From the NCBI GenBank assembly GCA_003693705.1, contig RBZT01000751.1, forward strand, positions 62,001 through 126,000: DNA of 64,000 nt. Reading direction: 5' to 3'. Below the pieces are notes generated by a model. The model was not told the DNA's origin. It searched no databases and saw only the letters and a program-made list of their open reading frames with translations. Position 1 is the first letter of the stretch. Each line of letters opens with the position of its first letter. Position numbers and translations under genes: made by a program. Shown here one piece after another: positions 31,442 through 43,623 of this stretch. The DNA is from Polymyxa betae (taxonomy: Eukaryota; Endomyxa; Phytomyxea; Plasmodiophorida; Plasmodiophoridae).

Positions 31442-33538
31442 ATGTCGGAGCACGAAGTGAACGCCGATCTGGCGGCCGGAGGCGGCATCGCCTGCCTTCT
31501 CGCCGTAATCCTGATTGGTGGAATTCGGGACGCCTTAGAACGAGGCCTGCATCGCTATCCCGAACTAATCGAGCTGCTGCATGCGTTGTACCGCGATCTG
31601 GCCGTCGCTGTCTTCGCCGTTATGATCATCTCGCTTATTCAAGTCCTTCAACCTTCCATCACCATCTTCTTGGTCGCCGTCTTATCATACGTCGCTTTAG
31701 TGCTGATTATGGTAACCATGCTTCAAACGATCGTAGTTCGAACGTGGCATCGTTGGGATCGGGAAGCACTTCGTGCTGCCATTTCCGATTTGCAGAACTG
31801 TTTGCATAAGGAGACGATGTTCGGTTCTCGAACGCTGGCGACATCCAAGGCAAAGGTCGCCTGGCTCATGTGCCGCGAGATCTTCATCATGCAGTTCATC
31901 TCGGGGAATAGCGAGCTATCCGGCTTCTCGTATGTTCGATATCTTCGTCTGTCACTATCCGACGTCTGCCTTTCGTTCCTTCCTATGGGTCCGTCAGCCT
32001 GCATCGTCATCGCCGCCGGCATCGCAGCCGCCTGGGGCCAGACAAGCCTTGTGAATGGCTCGGAGATATATCTGTTGTTAATCTGGGAGGTCATCTCCCT
32101 TTTGTATCTGATTCATACCTTAAGGCATCTATCCTATATTCTCACCCGATTCTTGATTGACCCAAATCGTTTCACTTCTTCGCAACTGGCTGCATTTTTA
32201 AGCCTTGGACAGGGTCAAGAAGACAACGAGCCCGAGCAGGAGGCGACTCGTCGTAACTCGGCCCCGTTGCCTTTATTTCGAAAGGTTTACCATCAGAATT
32301 CGCATTTCATACGATTTATAACAAATTGGGCAGCTCAGCGATAAGCTTCGAAAACCGCCACATGCAGTCGTGTCGATTTCACAGCCGGACGAAGGCATCA
32401 TGAAAAGCGTTTCGGAGATGGATCCAGATAATCCTACCATCTCGGATTTCTCAAAGAACGCAGCTCTGCCTCGCGATAGCGCTCTGATGTCGACGACTAG
32501 GCTATCGGGCACGCCACGCCCCCATTACGCCCCATCAGAGCCCTCCCATCGAATATCTACTTTGACTGAAAACGAACAGTCGACAAGACGCCCTTATGTC
32601 TCGAACACCGATTATTCGGCCACATACAGACAGCATAATTCTCGTAATGGCAGCATTGTTCGTGGAATACTGGTCTTCCTTGTTGTCATACTGACTCCCT
32701 ATGTGCAGACACCGAGGCCGGTGACGGAATTGTCGTTAGGACGGTCGCATGGAAGAGGTTCGATGAGCGCCTACAGCGTTATGGTAAGATAGGTTCAATA
32801 GCGACTATCTAAACACACGGCTGACTGGTGACCCCAACAGACCCCACGGGCCCGCCTATCAACAACTTCCATGGTGGGTTACATTACATAAACTTGCTCT
32901 CATACTGATGATCAGCTTCAGAATAGTCAGATGCCTCGTACCATACGAATGAGGACGGAGCCAGAAGTTGATCCTAATGGAAAGTTGTCGTTTCGTGTGG
33001 CCGTAAAGCTTATGCTGCTTCGCAAGAGGGCGACGAGCTACGCCCAGGCCAGCATTCTTGACCCGCAGAGTTCTGGCAGCGGGAGGTCGCAATCCCACGA
33101 TTCGATGGAAGCTGCAACCGATCTGGTTCGGATGTTCGGCGGATCAGAAGCTGCCCAAGCTATGTCTGCAGAGCTTCCTGGTAGCCTGCGGTGGTGGGCG
33201 TCACCAGGACCGTCCGCCATATTGAAGGCAACGCACTCCAATCTGGCTCTTGATGCCATTGTACTGGCTGCCACTGCATTAACCCATCCCTTGGATGTGT
33301 ACGGGATCGTGTTTTTACTCGTAGCCATCGTGACGTTCATCAAACTGTATATCACTGCGTTGCTGTTGAGGGATTTTACCATCGTAACCTCTTCAGGATC
33401 AATGGCGCGCGTGGAATTAATGTCTCTGTAAGACCGCCCGCGCTTGTTGATCTGGCTATTTATTGATGGCGCTGTTGCAGATCGAGTAGAAAGCTTGCTG
33501 AGTATGAGCGTGGGTTGAAGTACAATTCAGTCACATAA
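31442..33538 (+). CDS. MLO-like seven-TM protein 3
   Basis: Five exons (31442-32284, 32346-32783, 32841-32873, 32916-33427, 33481-33538) give about 627 residues. It shares the paralogue signature: HRYPELIELLHALYRDLAVA (before TM2), RTWHRWD, AWLMCREIFIMQFISG, FSYVRYLRLSLSDVCLSF, and RWWASPGPSAILKATHSNLA before TM6, with MARVELM at the end of TM7. It is the most diverged of the three, and its last exon (SSRKLAEYERGLKYNSVT) does not match theirs. The loop between TM5 and TM6 is about 230 residues, Ser/Arg rich. A segment of exon 2 (32681-32716) has GT-AG ends, is 36 bases long and stop-free, so an in-frame splice variant is possible. Confidence 0.75.
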
Positions 33539-33663
33539 CGGATTTTGTTCATAATATGTAGCGGTCATATAGATACTACATAATATCTACGTTAAGACAA
33601 ATTGGTAAGAATGTATGTAATAAGATTAGTTGTATTAGATTTGGGTTAGGTTTAAAACACACT

Positions 33664-36600
33664 TTAGATTGTCAAAACCGCCATGATTATTGTTACGAAG
33701 ACGGCGATGAAGACAGACGAGGACGAAGCACTGTTTGCTTTGCCTCTTAAGATGCCGACACCGGAGACGTTGTACCGAGCCAGATCGTTTCTGGAGTAGT
33801 TGCCGTTGTTGGACAAAGACGAAGCGTCGTATTTCTTATCGGTGGCAGTTGCATTCGAAACGGCCTTGCCTTTGCCTTTGGAGAGGAGTTTGCCCTCAGC
33901 ATTAAAATCGTTGCCACGGCTTCTGACGTATTCCTTGCCTTGAACGCTTACGTACTCATTGCTGTTTACGTAATCCTTGCCTTGAGCGCTTACGAACACA
34001 TTGCTGTTTACGTATTCCTTGCCTTGGATGCTTACATAACCGTTGGCGTTCTCAATTCCTTGAACGTTGACGTAGTTGTTGCTTTCAAGCTCATAAACAT
34101 CATAGTCCAGAACGTATTTGCGCTGTGCACAGGCGTAGTTGATAGCGAGACGGAAATCATCGCCAGCACATGGAGAGCCGAAGTACTCACGGTCCGCAGC
34201 AACATCACACGATGCTTTGCCCAAACATTTAGGTGCGATCTTGCTCAGGACGTCCATGTGGCACTGGGCGTTCGATCGCCACAGTTGAGTGTCGTAACAT
34301 GAACCATGTGGTCGGCCGAACGACGTCGACAAGACCGAGACGATAACTGCTCCATCGTCACAGCCAAGAGTCTGGTTGCGTTCACGAGATTGACATTCAA
34401 AGCACATCTTGCTAGGTTTAGCTTCCTTGATAAGGGGCAGCTCGTGACGAACTTTCTTGACAGCTGTAGAGCCAGCATTGACAACCTTCACAACTTTGTC
34501 GCTAGATGAGCCTGTGACCTTCAAAGAGGTTTTCTTGGAAGGAGACGATATCATCACATCCTGCTCGTTAACTTCAACAGAGGTCACCTTAGGAGCCTGC
34601 TCGTTAACTTCAACAGAGGCCATCTTAGGAGCCTGCTCGTTAACATCAACAGTGGTCATCTTAGGAGCCTGCTCGTTAACATCAACAGTGGTCATCTTAG
34701 AAGACGAGATCGCCCTGTCCTTGTTAAAGGACGATGGCGTCAGAAGCTGAACCTTGAAAGACACCGGAGAGCGGACAACAGAGTTCAACTGCGACGAGGA
34801 CGTCGCCAAAGAGGGCCAGACTGGCTGGCCAATAACAGGTTCGGTAACGTTACAGTCCTCAGGCTTGATCAGGGGAGTGGTCAAAAATGGGCTGTTTAAG
34901 GTCCCTGATTTGGGAGCAACCGAGCTGGAAGTAGGCGCCGGCGTAGCGATAGGGCTGATTGGAGCCACACTTGATGACGTCGGTGCTGGAGTGATGCTGA
35001 TTGGCTGAACAGTCTTGTTGGTTGGAACCGGAGTGACAGTGACTGGTTTAACAGTGCTGTTGGCGCTCGGGTAGGTAGTCGTCTTGTTCGATACATTGAG
35101 TTTCAACGTGATGTTGACAATGGTCGAGTTGAGTATCTTGCTGAGGTTGCTGAGTGGCGACAATGTCGAGTTCAGCGGTGCTGTTGTCGAGATATTGGCA
35201 GGCATTGTCGTACTGACATTGACAATTGGATCAGTGACGTTAACAGGACGAGAAACGTTCATTGGAGCCGGCGAGATTGGAGCTACCGATTGGAAGGTAG
35301 GATACGGGCTGGGAGCCGATGTGACGTTAGTGCTGTTCATGGGGCTTCCAACAGGAGCAGTAGTCGGTGCTGCTGACGGGTAGGTACTTGGCGCCGAAGT
35401 TGCGTTCGTTGCGTTCGGAGCTCCGGTGGGATGAAGACTATCCCATCGAGGGGTCGAAGCAAAAGAGGTCGGCGCAGCTGTGTTACGTGGAGCCGAAGTA
35501 GCATTCACAGGAGGCAAGCTCGGTTCTGAGGTGACGTTGGCAACCGGGGCAGAAGATGGCGCTGTAGTTGCGGAAACCGGGGCAGCTGACGAGCCGTTGT
35601 TCAGCGGCTGCGTCGTGAATGACGTTTTAGGGCTGCTAGTAGGCGCTGTGGTTGATTCAAAAGGAATCGAACCGTTGCTGAGCGGCATGGTCGTGTAATG
35701 AGGGCTCTGCACCGGCATCGTGGTTACAAAAGCAGGAGCAGCCGTCGAGCCATTGTTGTTCGGCTGCGAGGTCATAGGCGGCGCTGTGGTCGGCATGTGG
35801 CAGCGGTATTGTACAGTCTGGACGTTGACGTTGCTTAGGTCACAAACCTGCTTGTTGTGGCAAAGGTTGCGGACATAGGGCAGATTGCTGCTGGCATTGA
35901 CAATGTCAACGTAGCCGTACTGGCAGATGAGTTTCTCCGGCGGCGTCGAGTTGGCGATCGGAGCGGCAGTAAAGACCGGCGAGGTAGAAGCCGGAGCCGT
36001 TGTCATGATCGGGGTCGAAGTAGCTGGGGCCACAGTTGAGCCATTGCTGGCAGGGACGGTAGTCGCTGGAGCCACTGTTGAGGCATTGCTGATCGGGACG
36101 GTAGTCGCTGGAGCCACCGTTGAAGCATTGCTGACCGGGACGGTAGTAGCTGGAGCCACCGTTGAGCCATTGCTGATCGGGGCTGTAGTCGCTGGAGCCA
36201 CCGTTGAAGCATTGCTGACCGGGACGGTAGTAGCTGGAGCAACCGTTGAGCCATTGCTGATCTGGGCTGTAGTCGCTGGAGCAACCGTTGAGCCATTGCT
36301 GATCGGAACGGTAGTAGCGGGAGCCACCGTTGAGCCGTTGTTGACCGGGGCGGTAGTCGCAGGAGCCAACGTTGAACCTGGTAACGTCGGGAACGAAACA
36401 TTTCCAGCCGGGGCTGTGGTCGGCATTTCACAGCGGTATTGGACCATATCGACAGACACTGTGGTCAGATCACAGGCCCGCTTGTAGAGACAGGCCTCAC
36501 GAACAAACGCGAGATTGCTGCTGGCGTTGACGATGTTGATGTATCCATACTGGCAGACGATCTTCTCAGGGAACGACACGTTGGCTGACGGGGCGACAGT

Positions 36601-39571
36601 CGGCGTGGTGCAGCAATATTCGACCATGTCGACAGGCATCGCAGACAGATCACAGGCCTGCTTGTAGTGGCAGGCCTCACGAACAAACGCCACATTGCTG
36701 CTGGCGTTGATGATGTCAATGTAGCCGTGTTGGCAGACGATCTTCTCAGGGAATGACACGCTCGATGATGGGGCTATGCTCGGCATGGTGCAGCGGTACT
36801 GGACGAGATCGACAGGCATCGTAGCCAGATCACAGGCCTGTTTGTAGTGGCAGGTCTCACGAACAAACGCCAGATGGCTGCTGGCGTTGACAATGTCAAT
36901 GTAGCCGTACTGGCAGGTGATCTTCTCCGGGAACGACAGGTTGGCGCGCGGAGCGATCGTCAGGACCGGACCGGGCAGCGAACCAGGCCAGGTCAACGGC
37001 GCGGACATGTTGGAGACGTTGTGGGAATACAGCGATCGAACACGGGGAGCCGTCGTAGCCGAAACCGGGGCCACCGTTGATGTGTTAACAACAGGAGCAA
37101 AGGTTGGCGCCTCGGTCACGTTCTCAGGAGCCGAAGTTACGTTTACTGCAGCCAATGTGGTTTCGTTCACCGGCAACGAATGAGCTGGTGCTACAGACGA
37201 TGCATTGGTTGAAGGAGTCGGCACGCTGGTCAGCATCGTCGATGTGGCATTTGGAGCGACCGTGGTCGGGAACTCCAACGGGAACGAGCTTGCAGCATGA
37301 TGAGCGTACAATTTTGGTACTGTTGCTGAAAGTAAATAAGCCACGCGGGAAAGAAATCGAATACGGGAGTCACATACTAGGAGCTGCAGTGGCCGGGAAC
37401 TCCAGAGATGCTGAGTTGTTACCAGCGGAGTGGTGAGCGTACAAATTCGGCATCATGGCTGTGATCAAACCAAGTCAATCAGAAGGCCCAGAAAAAGGCA
37501 TCCCCATACTCGCAGGCGCAACTGTTGGGAATTCCAACGAAACGGAATTGCCGACAGCTGAGTGATGACCATAGATGTTCGGCACTACTGTCGGCACATG
37601 CGCTGAGAATCAAGAAGTTAATTGAAACAGTAAAAAAAAAATCAAAATACTGGCAGGTGCAACAGCGTACAAGTTTGGTGCTGTAGAAGAAACGAAAGTA
37701 AAACGCAAAACCCAGATTGTGACAAAAACGTAACTTACTCAATGACACATTCGCGACGGTCACGTTCGGTTTCGGTTGCTCAGTGACGTTGTGTTTGACA
37801 GCGAACTTCTTCTTTTTTGGGAAAGAAATTTCGCCGCGGTGGTGATGTCGGTTCTTGATCTCGATCGGGCGACGACTCGTCTTCACAGCAGGAGCTGTTG
37901 TCAAGTTGACGGGCGAAGCAGTAACATTGGCAACTATTAATGACAGAGTCAGAAGATGCCTCGAAAAAGATACTGTGAAAAACCGCCAGTAACTCAAAAT
38001 AGCAAAAACGCTCTAGCAGCGGTTAAAGCATGGAAAGGCTTTCTGAATCCGAAAACAGCGAGCAAATATTCAATAAAAGTTGTGGAAATTAAAAAGAAGA
38101 TCTTACCGCTGACTGAAGCGTTACTGACGGTCGGGAATTGAATCGGCGATGGGGCTCGAGTCGGGTACTCGAAAACAACCTCCTGAACGACCGGAATCGG
38201 GGCCGGTGCAGTGGTCGGTGCAGTTGTCAAAGGTTCGATGATCTCAGGCACCTCAATCATGTCCGTGTGGTCGGGCATGATGTACTGCGGCATCATGAGC
38301 GGAGCTTGAGGCATGAGAGGAGCCTGAGGCATGAGGAACTCAGGCACCATGACTTGAGGAGCAGGAGCCGAAGTTGCAGGAGCGGACGTCAGCTGGTTGG
38401 AATAAACATCCGGGAATGCTGGCCATTGGATGTTGTCCAACATATCGGACGAGGGCGCTGGGGTCTGACTGGATGGCGCCGGGGTGGCTGACGAGCTTGA
38501 AGGCGAGCTCGTAGCATTCGGCGATGACGTCGGCGCAGTCGATGGCGAACCTTGCGACGAAGGAGCGTTGGGCGGAGCGGCCGTCAGCTGAGTCGACGGT
38601 GATGGGCTGGAAGTGAAAGGCGCCGACGGTTCAGTGCTGGTGGCAGGGCTTCCAGAAGAAGGTGTTGACGATTCGGTGCTGCCGGCAGGACCAGTAGTCA
38701 TCATCGGCGCCATTGTAGCAGGCGAGTATGACGACGTCGTCGAAGGCATGGTAATGTATGGCATGCTTTGCGGCGACATTGTCGAAGGCGTGCTTGGAGC
38801 CTGGGTCATTGGCGACGGCGTAGCGGCACCATTTGCTGGTACATAGGCCGTCTGTCCGTTAGGCAAGATGCTGGGGACTAGAGGCTGGCCATTCGGTCCA
38901 ACAGGCATCATCGGCTGCCCATTCACCGACGGGAACATTCCCAGGAATCCGTTCGGTCCATAGACGGGGAGAAGCGGAGTCGTGGTCGGCGCTTCCGACG
39001 TCGGCGCCGTCGTGGTCGGAGACGGCGTCGCTGGACTCGTAGTCGACGCCTCGGAGGCGCTCGCTCCTGGCACAGGAGTGGTAATGACAACTTGCGCAAC
39101 AGAAGTGAGCTTGGATTCGGGCGATGGAGTTACATCTTCCTCCTCTTCTTCTGGGGCCGTGGGGTGGTGCTTAGGCTTCTTGGCCTTCTTGTGTTTAGAG
39201 TGGTGTTTCTTCTTGGGTTTTCGCTCGTGATCGTACAGGCCCGCGGACGGTTCGACCTCGGTTCCATACAATCCCTGGTCGCCGTTTCGCAGGCTGTACG
39301 GCTGCGGGTCGGCGAAATGGAATTCAGGGGGATTCTGGAATTCGGGCGCCAGCGTCGCCAACGGTGGCAATATTGCAGGGGTTGGCGCTGGGGTTGGCGC
39401 CGGGGTCGGGGCCGGGGTGGGTGCTGGGGTAGGCGCTGGGGTTGGCTTCTCACCATAGACCGGGAGAATCATGGGAACCTCGTTCTTCGCCTGAGCACCT
39501 TCTGGGCGTTGAGCTTCGCCACCAAGCGCGAGCACGCAGATGGCGACAAAGTGGATTAAATAGAAACGCAT
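33664..39571 (-). CDS. Giant secreted/GPI-anchored mucin with galactose-binding (SUEL) lectin domain
   Basis: Six exons (38107-39571, 37739-37933, 37651-37680, 37510-37602, 37378-37458, 33664-37325) give about 1,841 residues, all joined in phase 1. Order: signal peptide (MRFYLIHFVAICVLALGGEA), a TPAPTPAP tract, a basic His/Lys patch, long Thr/Pro/Ser mucin, then short exon modules each with a (V/M)P(N/K)LYA-type core. Next come four Cys-rich modules (residues about 750-1,130; each C-Q-(Y/H)-G-Y ... NASS ... C ... C ... C) embedded among eight 14-residue STVAPATT repeats. A complete SUEL-type lectin domain follows at about 1,590-1,690 (CDDGAVIVSV, CLGKASCDV, FGSPCAGDDFRLAINYAC). Then V-N/YV repeats and a hydrophobic C-terminal tail fit a GPI signal. 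It is predicted to bind surface sugars. Confidence 0.8.
34556..34700 (-). repeat. 36-bp in-frame tandem repeat in the lectin-mucin gene
   Basis: Four copies of a 12-residue unit, (K)MTTVDVNEQAP and variants, lie just N-terminal to the SUEL lectin domain. The units are nearly identical in DNA, suggesting expansion by slippage or unequal crossing over. They probably form a spacer. Confidence 0.8.
36018..36372 (-). repeat. 42-bp minisatellite coding STVAPATT units
   Basis: Eight near-identical 14-residue units, each with an N-glycosylation sequon (NGS or NAS) followed by TVAPATT, lie between the third and fourth small Cys-rich modules of the lectin-mucin. They will carry dense N- and O-glycans and extend the lectin away from the membrane. 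Copy number is likely variable between strains. Confidence 0.85.
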
Positions 39572-40380
39572 GACGGTTTGGCGGTGTGTTGTTTAAATTA
39601 CAGAACGATTAAGTTATGCCCTCGTGCTGGGTCGCGATTGATCAGTTGGCTCATCTAGCGTGACTCAAACAGAAGGGTCAAGGGTCAAGAGGAGGCAGGC
39701 CGATGCAAACCAAGTGAGTCATGCGAACCGATTATTATCACCGAAAGAACAACAAAATGTCATTCAAATGAACACCATTACAATTTCGATAATAACCGAA
39801 AAGCATAAAACGATATACAAGCTGAGCAATGATAGACTTGTACTGAGGCACCGAAACCAATGCTCCAACATTTGACGTCTGGGTTGACATGACAGCTGCC
39901 TTTTGACAACGTTTAACGAAAAACGTCAATCTCCAACTGCCTTCAAACGCCGATTGTTGATATCGATTATGTTCAGCGGAATGATGGAAGATTGTGGGGA
40001 AGGCAGCTAGATGACAAGGACAGCAGAAAAGTTTCCCAGTAACACTTGATGCGAGTGGAAGACGTTTCTAGATGTCATTAAATACTGCAAATAAGCATGT
40101 TCCACGAAAAAAATACCCTGATTGTACACAGGGCCAGAACGAAGATCGGGGCCGATGTTTCATCAACACATAGGGTTGGAATATTCGAACCCAACTAATC
40201 CAGATCCAAGCTCAATCCGTGACCTGTTTTGCCTCTACTGACATGTCGCTCAGCAGGACCATTTAAGTCGAAACGGTATCCAAAGAGAAGAGTCGAATGA
40301 AAGATCGCAACTTTTTAGGTAACATATTCTCATACTGGATCAGTCACAATAAGGGCGTTAAGGGTTCAGAGAAGAAGCCC
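39572..40380. promoter_or_regulatory. Divergent intergenic region, lectin-mucin and V-ATPase C
   Basis: About 810 bases separate the two divergent start codons. No coding segment is supported. The ORF at 40297 merely extends the V-ATPase C frame upstream of its true start. I see no clear TATA element. Confidence 0.45.
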
Positions 40381-41877
40381 ATGACAGAACACTGCCGATT
40401 CTGGGTCGTCGCTGTCCCGACTGTCGGCGGCTCCGTCGCCAGAACTCTGGCGACTTTGGCATCGGCGACTGCAACTTTAGGTTTAAGCGTGAATAATGAG
40501 CTTCGGGTGCCCAGACTGCAAGTTGGCACGCTTGACACGCTCATGGGCTTAAGCGATGCTATTGCCAAGGTCGATGAACAAGCCGAGGGCATCGTCAAAA
40601 AAGTCGCGAGACAGTATCTGGATACGATTGAGGAGCGAAGCGAAAAAAAATTATCGCAACGTTCCGAGACCGCTTTGTTTGTTGACAATGGTGTGCATTT
40701 TTGCACAAGTGATCAACCTTTCTAAGCTCGGTGCAGATAGCCCAGCTTCTTATGTCCGAAAATTCACCTGGGATAGAGCTAGATATTCGTTATCGGCGCC
40801 GCTCGACTCATTAACGGAGACGATCGGCAGCATCTGCGTCAAATATGGCGAAGATTTACGAATGCTGAGCCATAAATATACCGAAACCAAGTCGAACCTG
40901 GCTGCGTTGAATAGAAAAGAAAGGTATGCGCTCTAATGGTAATGTACTCGTTATGCCGATTGGTATCTTCAGCGGAAGCTTGTTGGTCCGGCCGCTGTCT
41001 TTAGTAGTCGGCCCAAAGGACATGGTGGAAGGTGACTATCTCGAAAGCATCATTGTTGTTGTTCCGATCGCTAGAGAGAAGGAATGGCTTTCAACATACG
41101 AGAAACTCGAGAATGAATACGTCCCGCCAGAGGATGTAGTTGAAGCGAATCCTTTCACAACGCATTTCGTAAAATGTAGAGCAGTATGATCTTTTTGGCA
41201 CCTTTGTTATTTGATTTTTAGTTCATTTTAGGTGGTTCCGGGCTCTTCATTAGAGTTGCATCGTGATCAAGAATATATAGCGTATAGAGTGGTTCTTATC
41301 AAGAAGTACAGTCATATGTTCAAAGAGCCTGCCAAACTTAAACGGTTCACTTGCCGCGAATATCATTATGACAAAGCTGAAGTACACCATTTAATTTGAT
41401 GGTTAACGAACGCTTACATACCCTATTAGGTTGCAAATACAGCAGCTGCGAAATTGCAATTGCAGAAAGAGGTTGACTATCTTTGGAGGAATTTGGTCAA
41501 GTGGTGTGCCACAGCCTATTCTGAAGTATTTAAGGCTTGGATCCATATCAAGGTGAAATATGTTGCCAGAGTAAACGCTCTCGGCTGATGTCGATTTGTA
41601 GGTCATTCGGGTTTTCATTGAATCAGTTTTGCGATTCGGTCTTCCGATCGATTTTGCAGCGGCTACTCTGGAAGTGAAGCCCGACAAAGAAGAGGCGTGA
41701 GTTCGTCTGATTCTGTCTTCTCTGGGTTTCTTATATTCCGTTAGGCTGAGATCTGCCTTGTTGAAGCTGTATTCCAATCTCGCCGGAGCCAGCATGACCC
41801 AAGCAACCGACGAGATTGATTACAGTGGAGTCGGGGCTGACTTCTATCCTTATGTGTTTTTAAAAATTGATGTCTAG
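40381..41877 (+). CDS. ATP6V1C: V-type proton ATPase subunit C
   Basis: Seven exons (40381-40692, 40727-40923, 40973-41183, 41232-41381, 41430-41552, 41602-41696, 41745-41877) give 406 residues (animals about 382). The start MTEHCRFWVVAVP matches the family N-terminus (MTEFWLIS-like). Conserved parts are LQVGTLDTLMGLSDAIAKVD, YVRKFTWDRARYSLSAPLDS, SGSLLVRPL, EWLSTYEKLENEYVPPED, FTCREYHYD, AWIHIKVIRVFIESVLRFGLP and ALLKLYSNLAG. Subunit C links the peripheral stator and collar of the V-ATPase V1 sector and controls its reversible assembly. The ATG at 40297 would add 28 non-conserved residues. Intron 1 is only 34 bases. Confidence 0.94.
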
Positions 41878-42515
41878 ATATCTCCCTTAACTAGAAAAAT
41901 GTTCTAATATATGCAAATCGATACATTTGTAAATAACATCACTTCATCTTTGCCTCAGTAAATATGACATGCTTGCGAACAACTGGGTCATATTTTCGAA
42001 CCATCAGTTTGGTTGGAGAGTTTCGAGGATTTCTTCGCATCGTATAAAAGAATCTGTCAACACAACACATATGATCAACTGGAATTGTAACCCCGACTGG
42101 ACGAACCCTGTTTTCGCGGTAGAGATGAGACGAATCAGAACGGACCGGGTTGTTGACTGTATAAGCATTAGTTCATCGACGCCAGTTGACAGACGAATCC
42201 ATTACCTTCACCATGATCGTCAAAGGGTTCAATTCGTCCCAATCACTACAGCCAGCAACTCACTCAGCGCAATGCGAAACACCCTGCCCAAAAACTTATC
42301 CTGAGAACCCTCAGCTGTGGTCCTCATAGAGATTCAAAGCATTTCAGGATATCAAGTGAATATATTCCAGACATTGGCATGAAAAGGATTTTTATTAACT
42401 GTAGCTAGATCGGTACAGTTCGATTTCAACCAAATAGCCTCCTGAACAGCGTGGTTGGATGTTCCAGGTAGAATCCAATCACCAATGATATGATGCGTGT
42501 TGTAATTTTATCTAG
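41878..42515. other. Spacer with no supported gene
   Basis: The 3' region of V-ATPase C followed by sequence with a 111-codon ORF (41969-42304) of unremarkable composition. An open segment around 42414-42472 (IGTVRFQPNSLLNSVVG) may be an exon of the next gene, but its phase does not join. Confidence 0.35.
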
Positions 42516-42945
42516 AAAGTAAGGGCTCTCCAATCAAAACGCTCTGAGGCCGCAGAAGAACTGAAAGGGCAGCCTGACGAAAAAAAGGTTAAAAGGCGGC
42601 ATCGAAATATTTCCCCTCATTGTTTTTTCAGAAAGGACTAATTCGAGCAATTAAAACTCTGCGTTCGTTTAGAACAGAATCAAGCTATGAACAAAAGTCG
42701 GAAGATGTAGAAGGTGTATCGCAACAGGTTTCATCTGGTGAATCCAAAGTTTTTTTCAAAGATTTACCCATTTGCGGTAATGATGATATTCTCGTAAAGA
42801 ACTTCACTAATAGACAATAGCGCCACAGTTTTGCACAGAGAAGTATATGGCAGAAGTTCATGGTGTAAATGTTCCACCTCGTAGGCGTTCTTCGGTCACC
42901 ATAGTAGAGAGCGATGTTGAAAGTGACACTGAAGATCTGGACTAA
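42516..42945 (+). CDS. C-terminal exons of an unidentified gene
   Basis: Three exons join in phase: 42516-42587 (RALQSKRSEAAEELKGQPDE), 42632-42727 (KGLIRAIKTLRSFRTESSYE) and 42841-42945 (YMAEVHGVNVPPRRRSSVTI, then an acidic end DVESDTEDLD, stop TAA). The introns are 44 and 113 bases. The piece is basic, then acidic, and likely disordered. The 5' exons are not resolved, so the product cannot be named. Confidence 0.45.
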
Positions 42946-43048
42946 ATTCTGGAATACTGAATTCTTCTAAGACGACACGTATTGAGGCTTCTTGATCTAA
43001 ACAGGAGTATGCAGTTTATAAACGAGCAAACAATAAATATACGAGACA

Positions 43049-43623
43049 TTAGATGGTGAGGCTTTGGTAAGCTTGTTGGGAGCTCGGTACAATGATCTTC
43101 CTTCGACCGATTATGCCCAGTGATATGAGTTCAAGGATGCTGATTGTGATACCAGATGCAGATACGACCGAATCCAGAGAGTTGGTCGACAAAATTCCAA
43201 TGGAAAGTGCACATATCGCAATAGCAATCCATGTAGTTACCTTTCGAGCTGGTCGCAGTTCGTATAGAAACAGACCGGCAACGAAAACCGAGATTGCCCG
43301 AGCGAAGCCGAGAAGCTAAACCACATTTACAAACATGGAAAATATGCAGAGATCCAGCATACCAATTTGTGAAATGAATTCGTTTTGACGAACGAAAGCA
43401 AGATTATCGACATAGTAATGTCAGCTATGGCGAGAATTTGAGGGAGTACCGAGACCACGTAGGCGGCGACTATGACCATGATAAACTGCAGATGGACCCA
43501 TACTCGAACAGCGGTCGCCTTGAATCCATCGAACGGCCTCTTCGATTGAGATGGCAATATTAAAGTGAAGCCCTCGCTGGGAGCCGATTTCGGTCCCGAC
43601 GGAAACAGAGCCGTCTCCTCCAT
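43049..43623 (-). CDS. Predicted four-TM membrane protein, unknown
   Basis: Two exons (43363-43623 and 43049-43315) give about 175 residues. An N-terminal cytosolic stretch of about 40 residues (MEETALFPSGPKSAPSEGF) precedes membrane segments LQFIMVIVAAYVVSVLPQI (running on to about LAIADITMSIILLSFV), ARAISVFVAGLFLYEL, WIAIAICALSIGILST and SGITISILELISLGII. The C-terminus is short and polar. No family signature is recognised. It shares no obvious similarity with the MLO-like proteins in the window. Confidence 0.6.

Noticed and set aside
36018-36372. Possible CRISPR-like array
   Set aside because: Units are in-frame coding repeats of 42 bases without unique spacers, in a eukaryotic gene.
34556-37344. 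Long plus-strand ORFs opposite the lectin-mucin gene (for example 35927-36487)
   Set aside because: They are antisense shadows of the Thr/Pro/Ala repeats; the minus frame has the signal peptide, lectin domain and continuous 1,220-codon exon.
38138-39559. Plus-strand ORFs in the first lectin-mucin exon
   Set aside because: Repetitive composition mirrors the TPAP and Ser/Thr tracts on the minus strand; no start context or domain.
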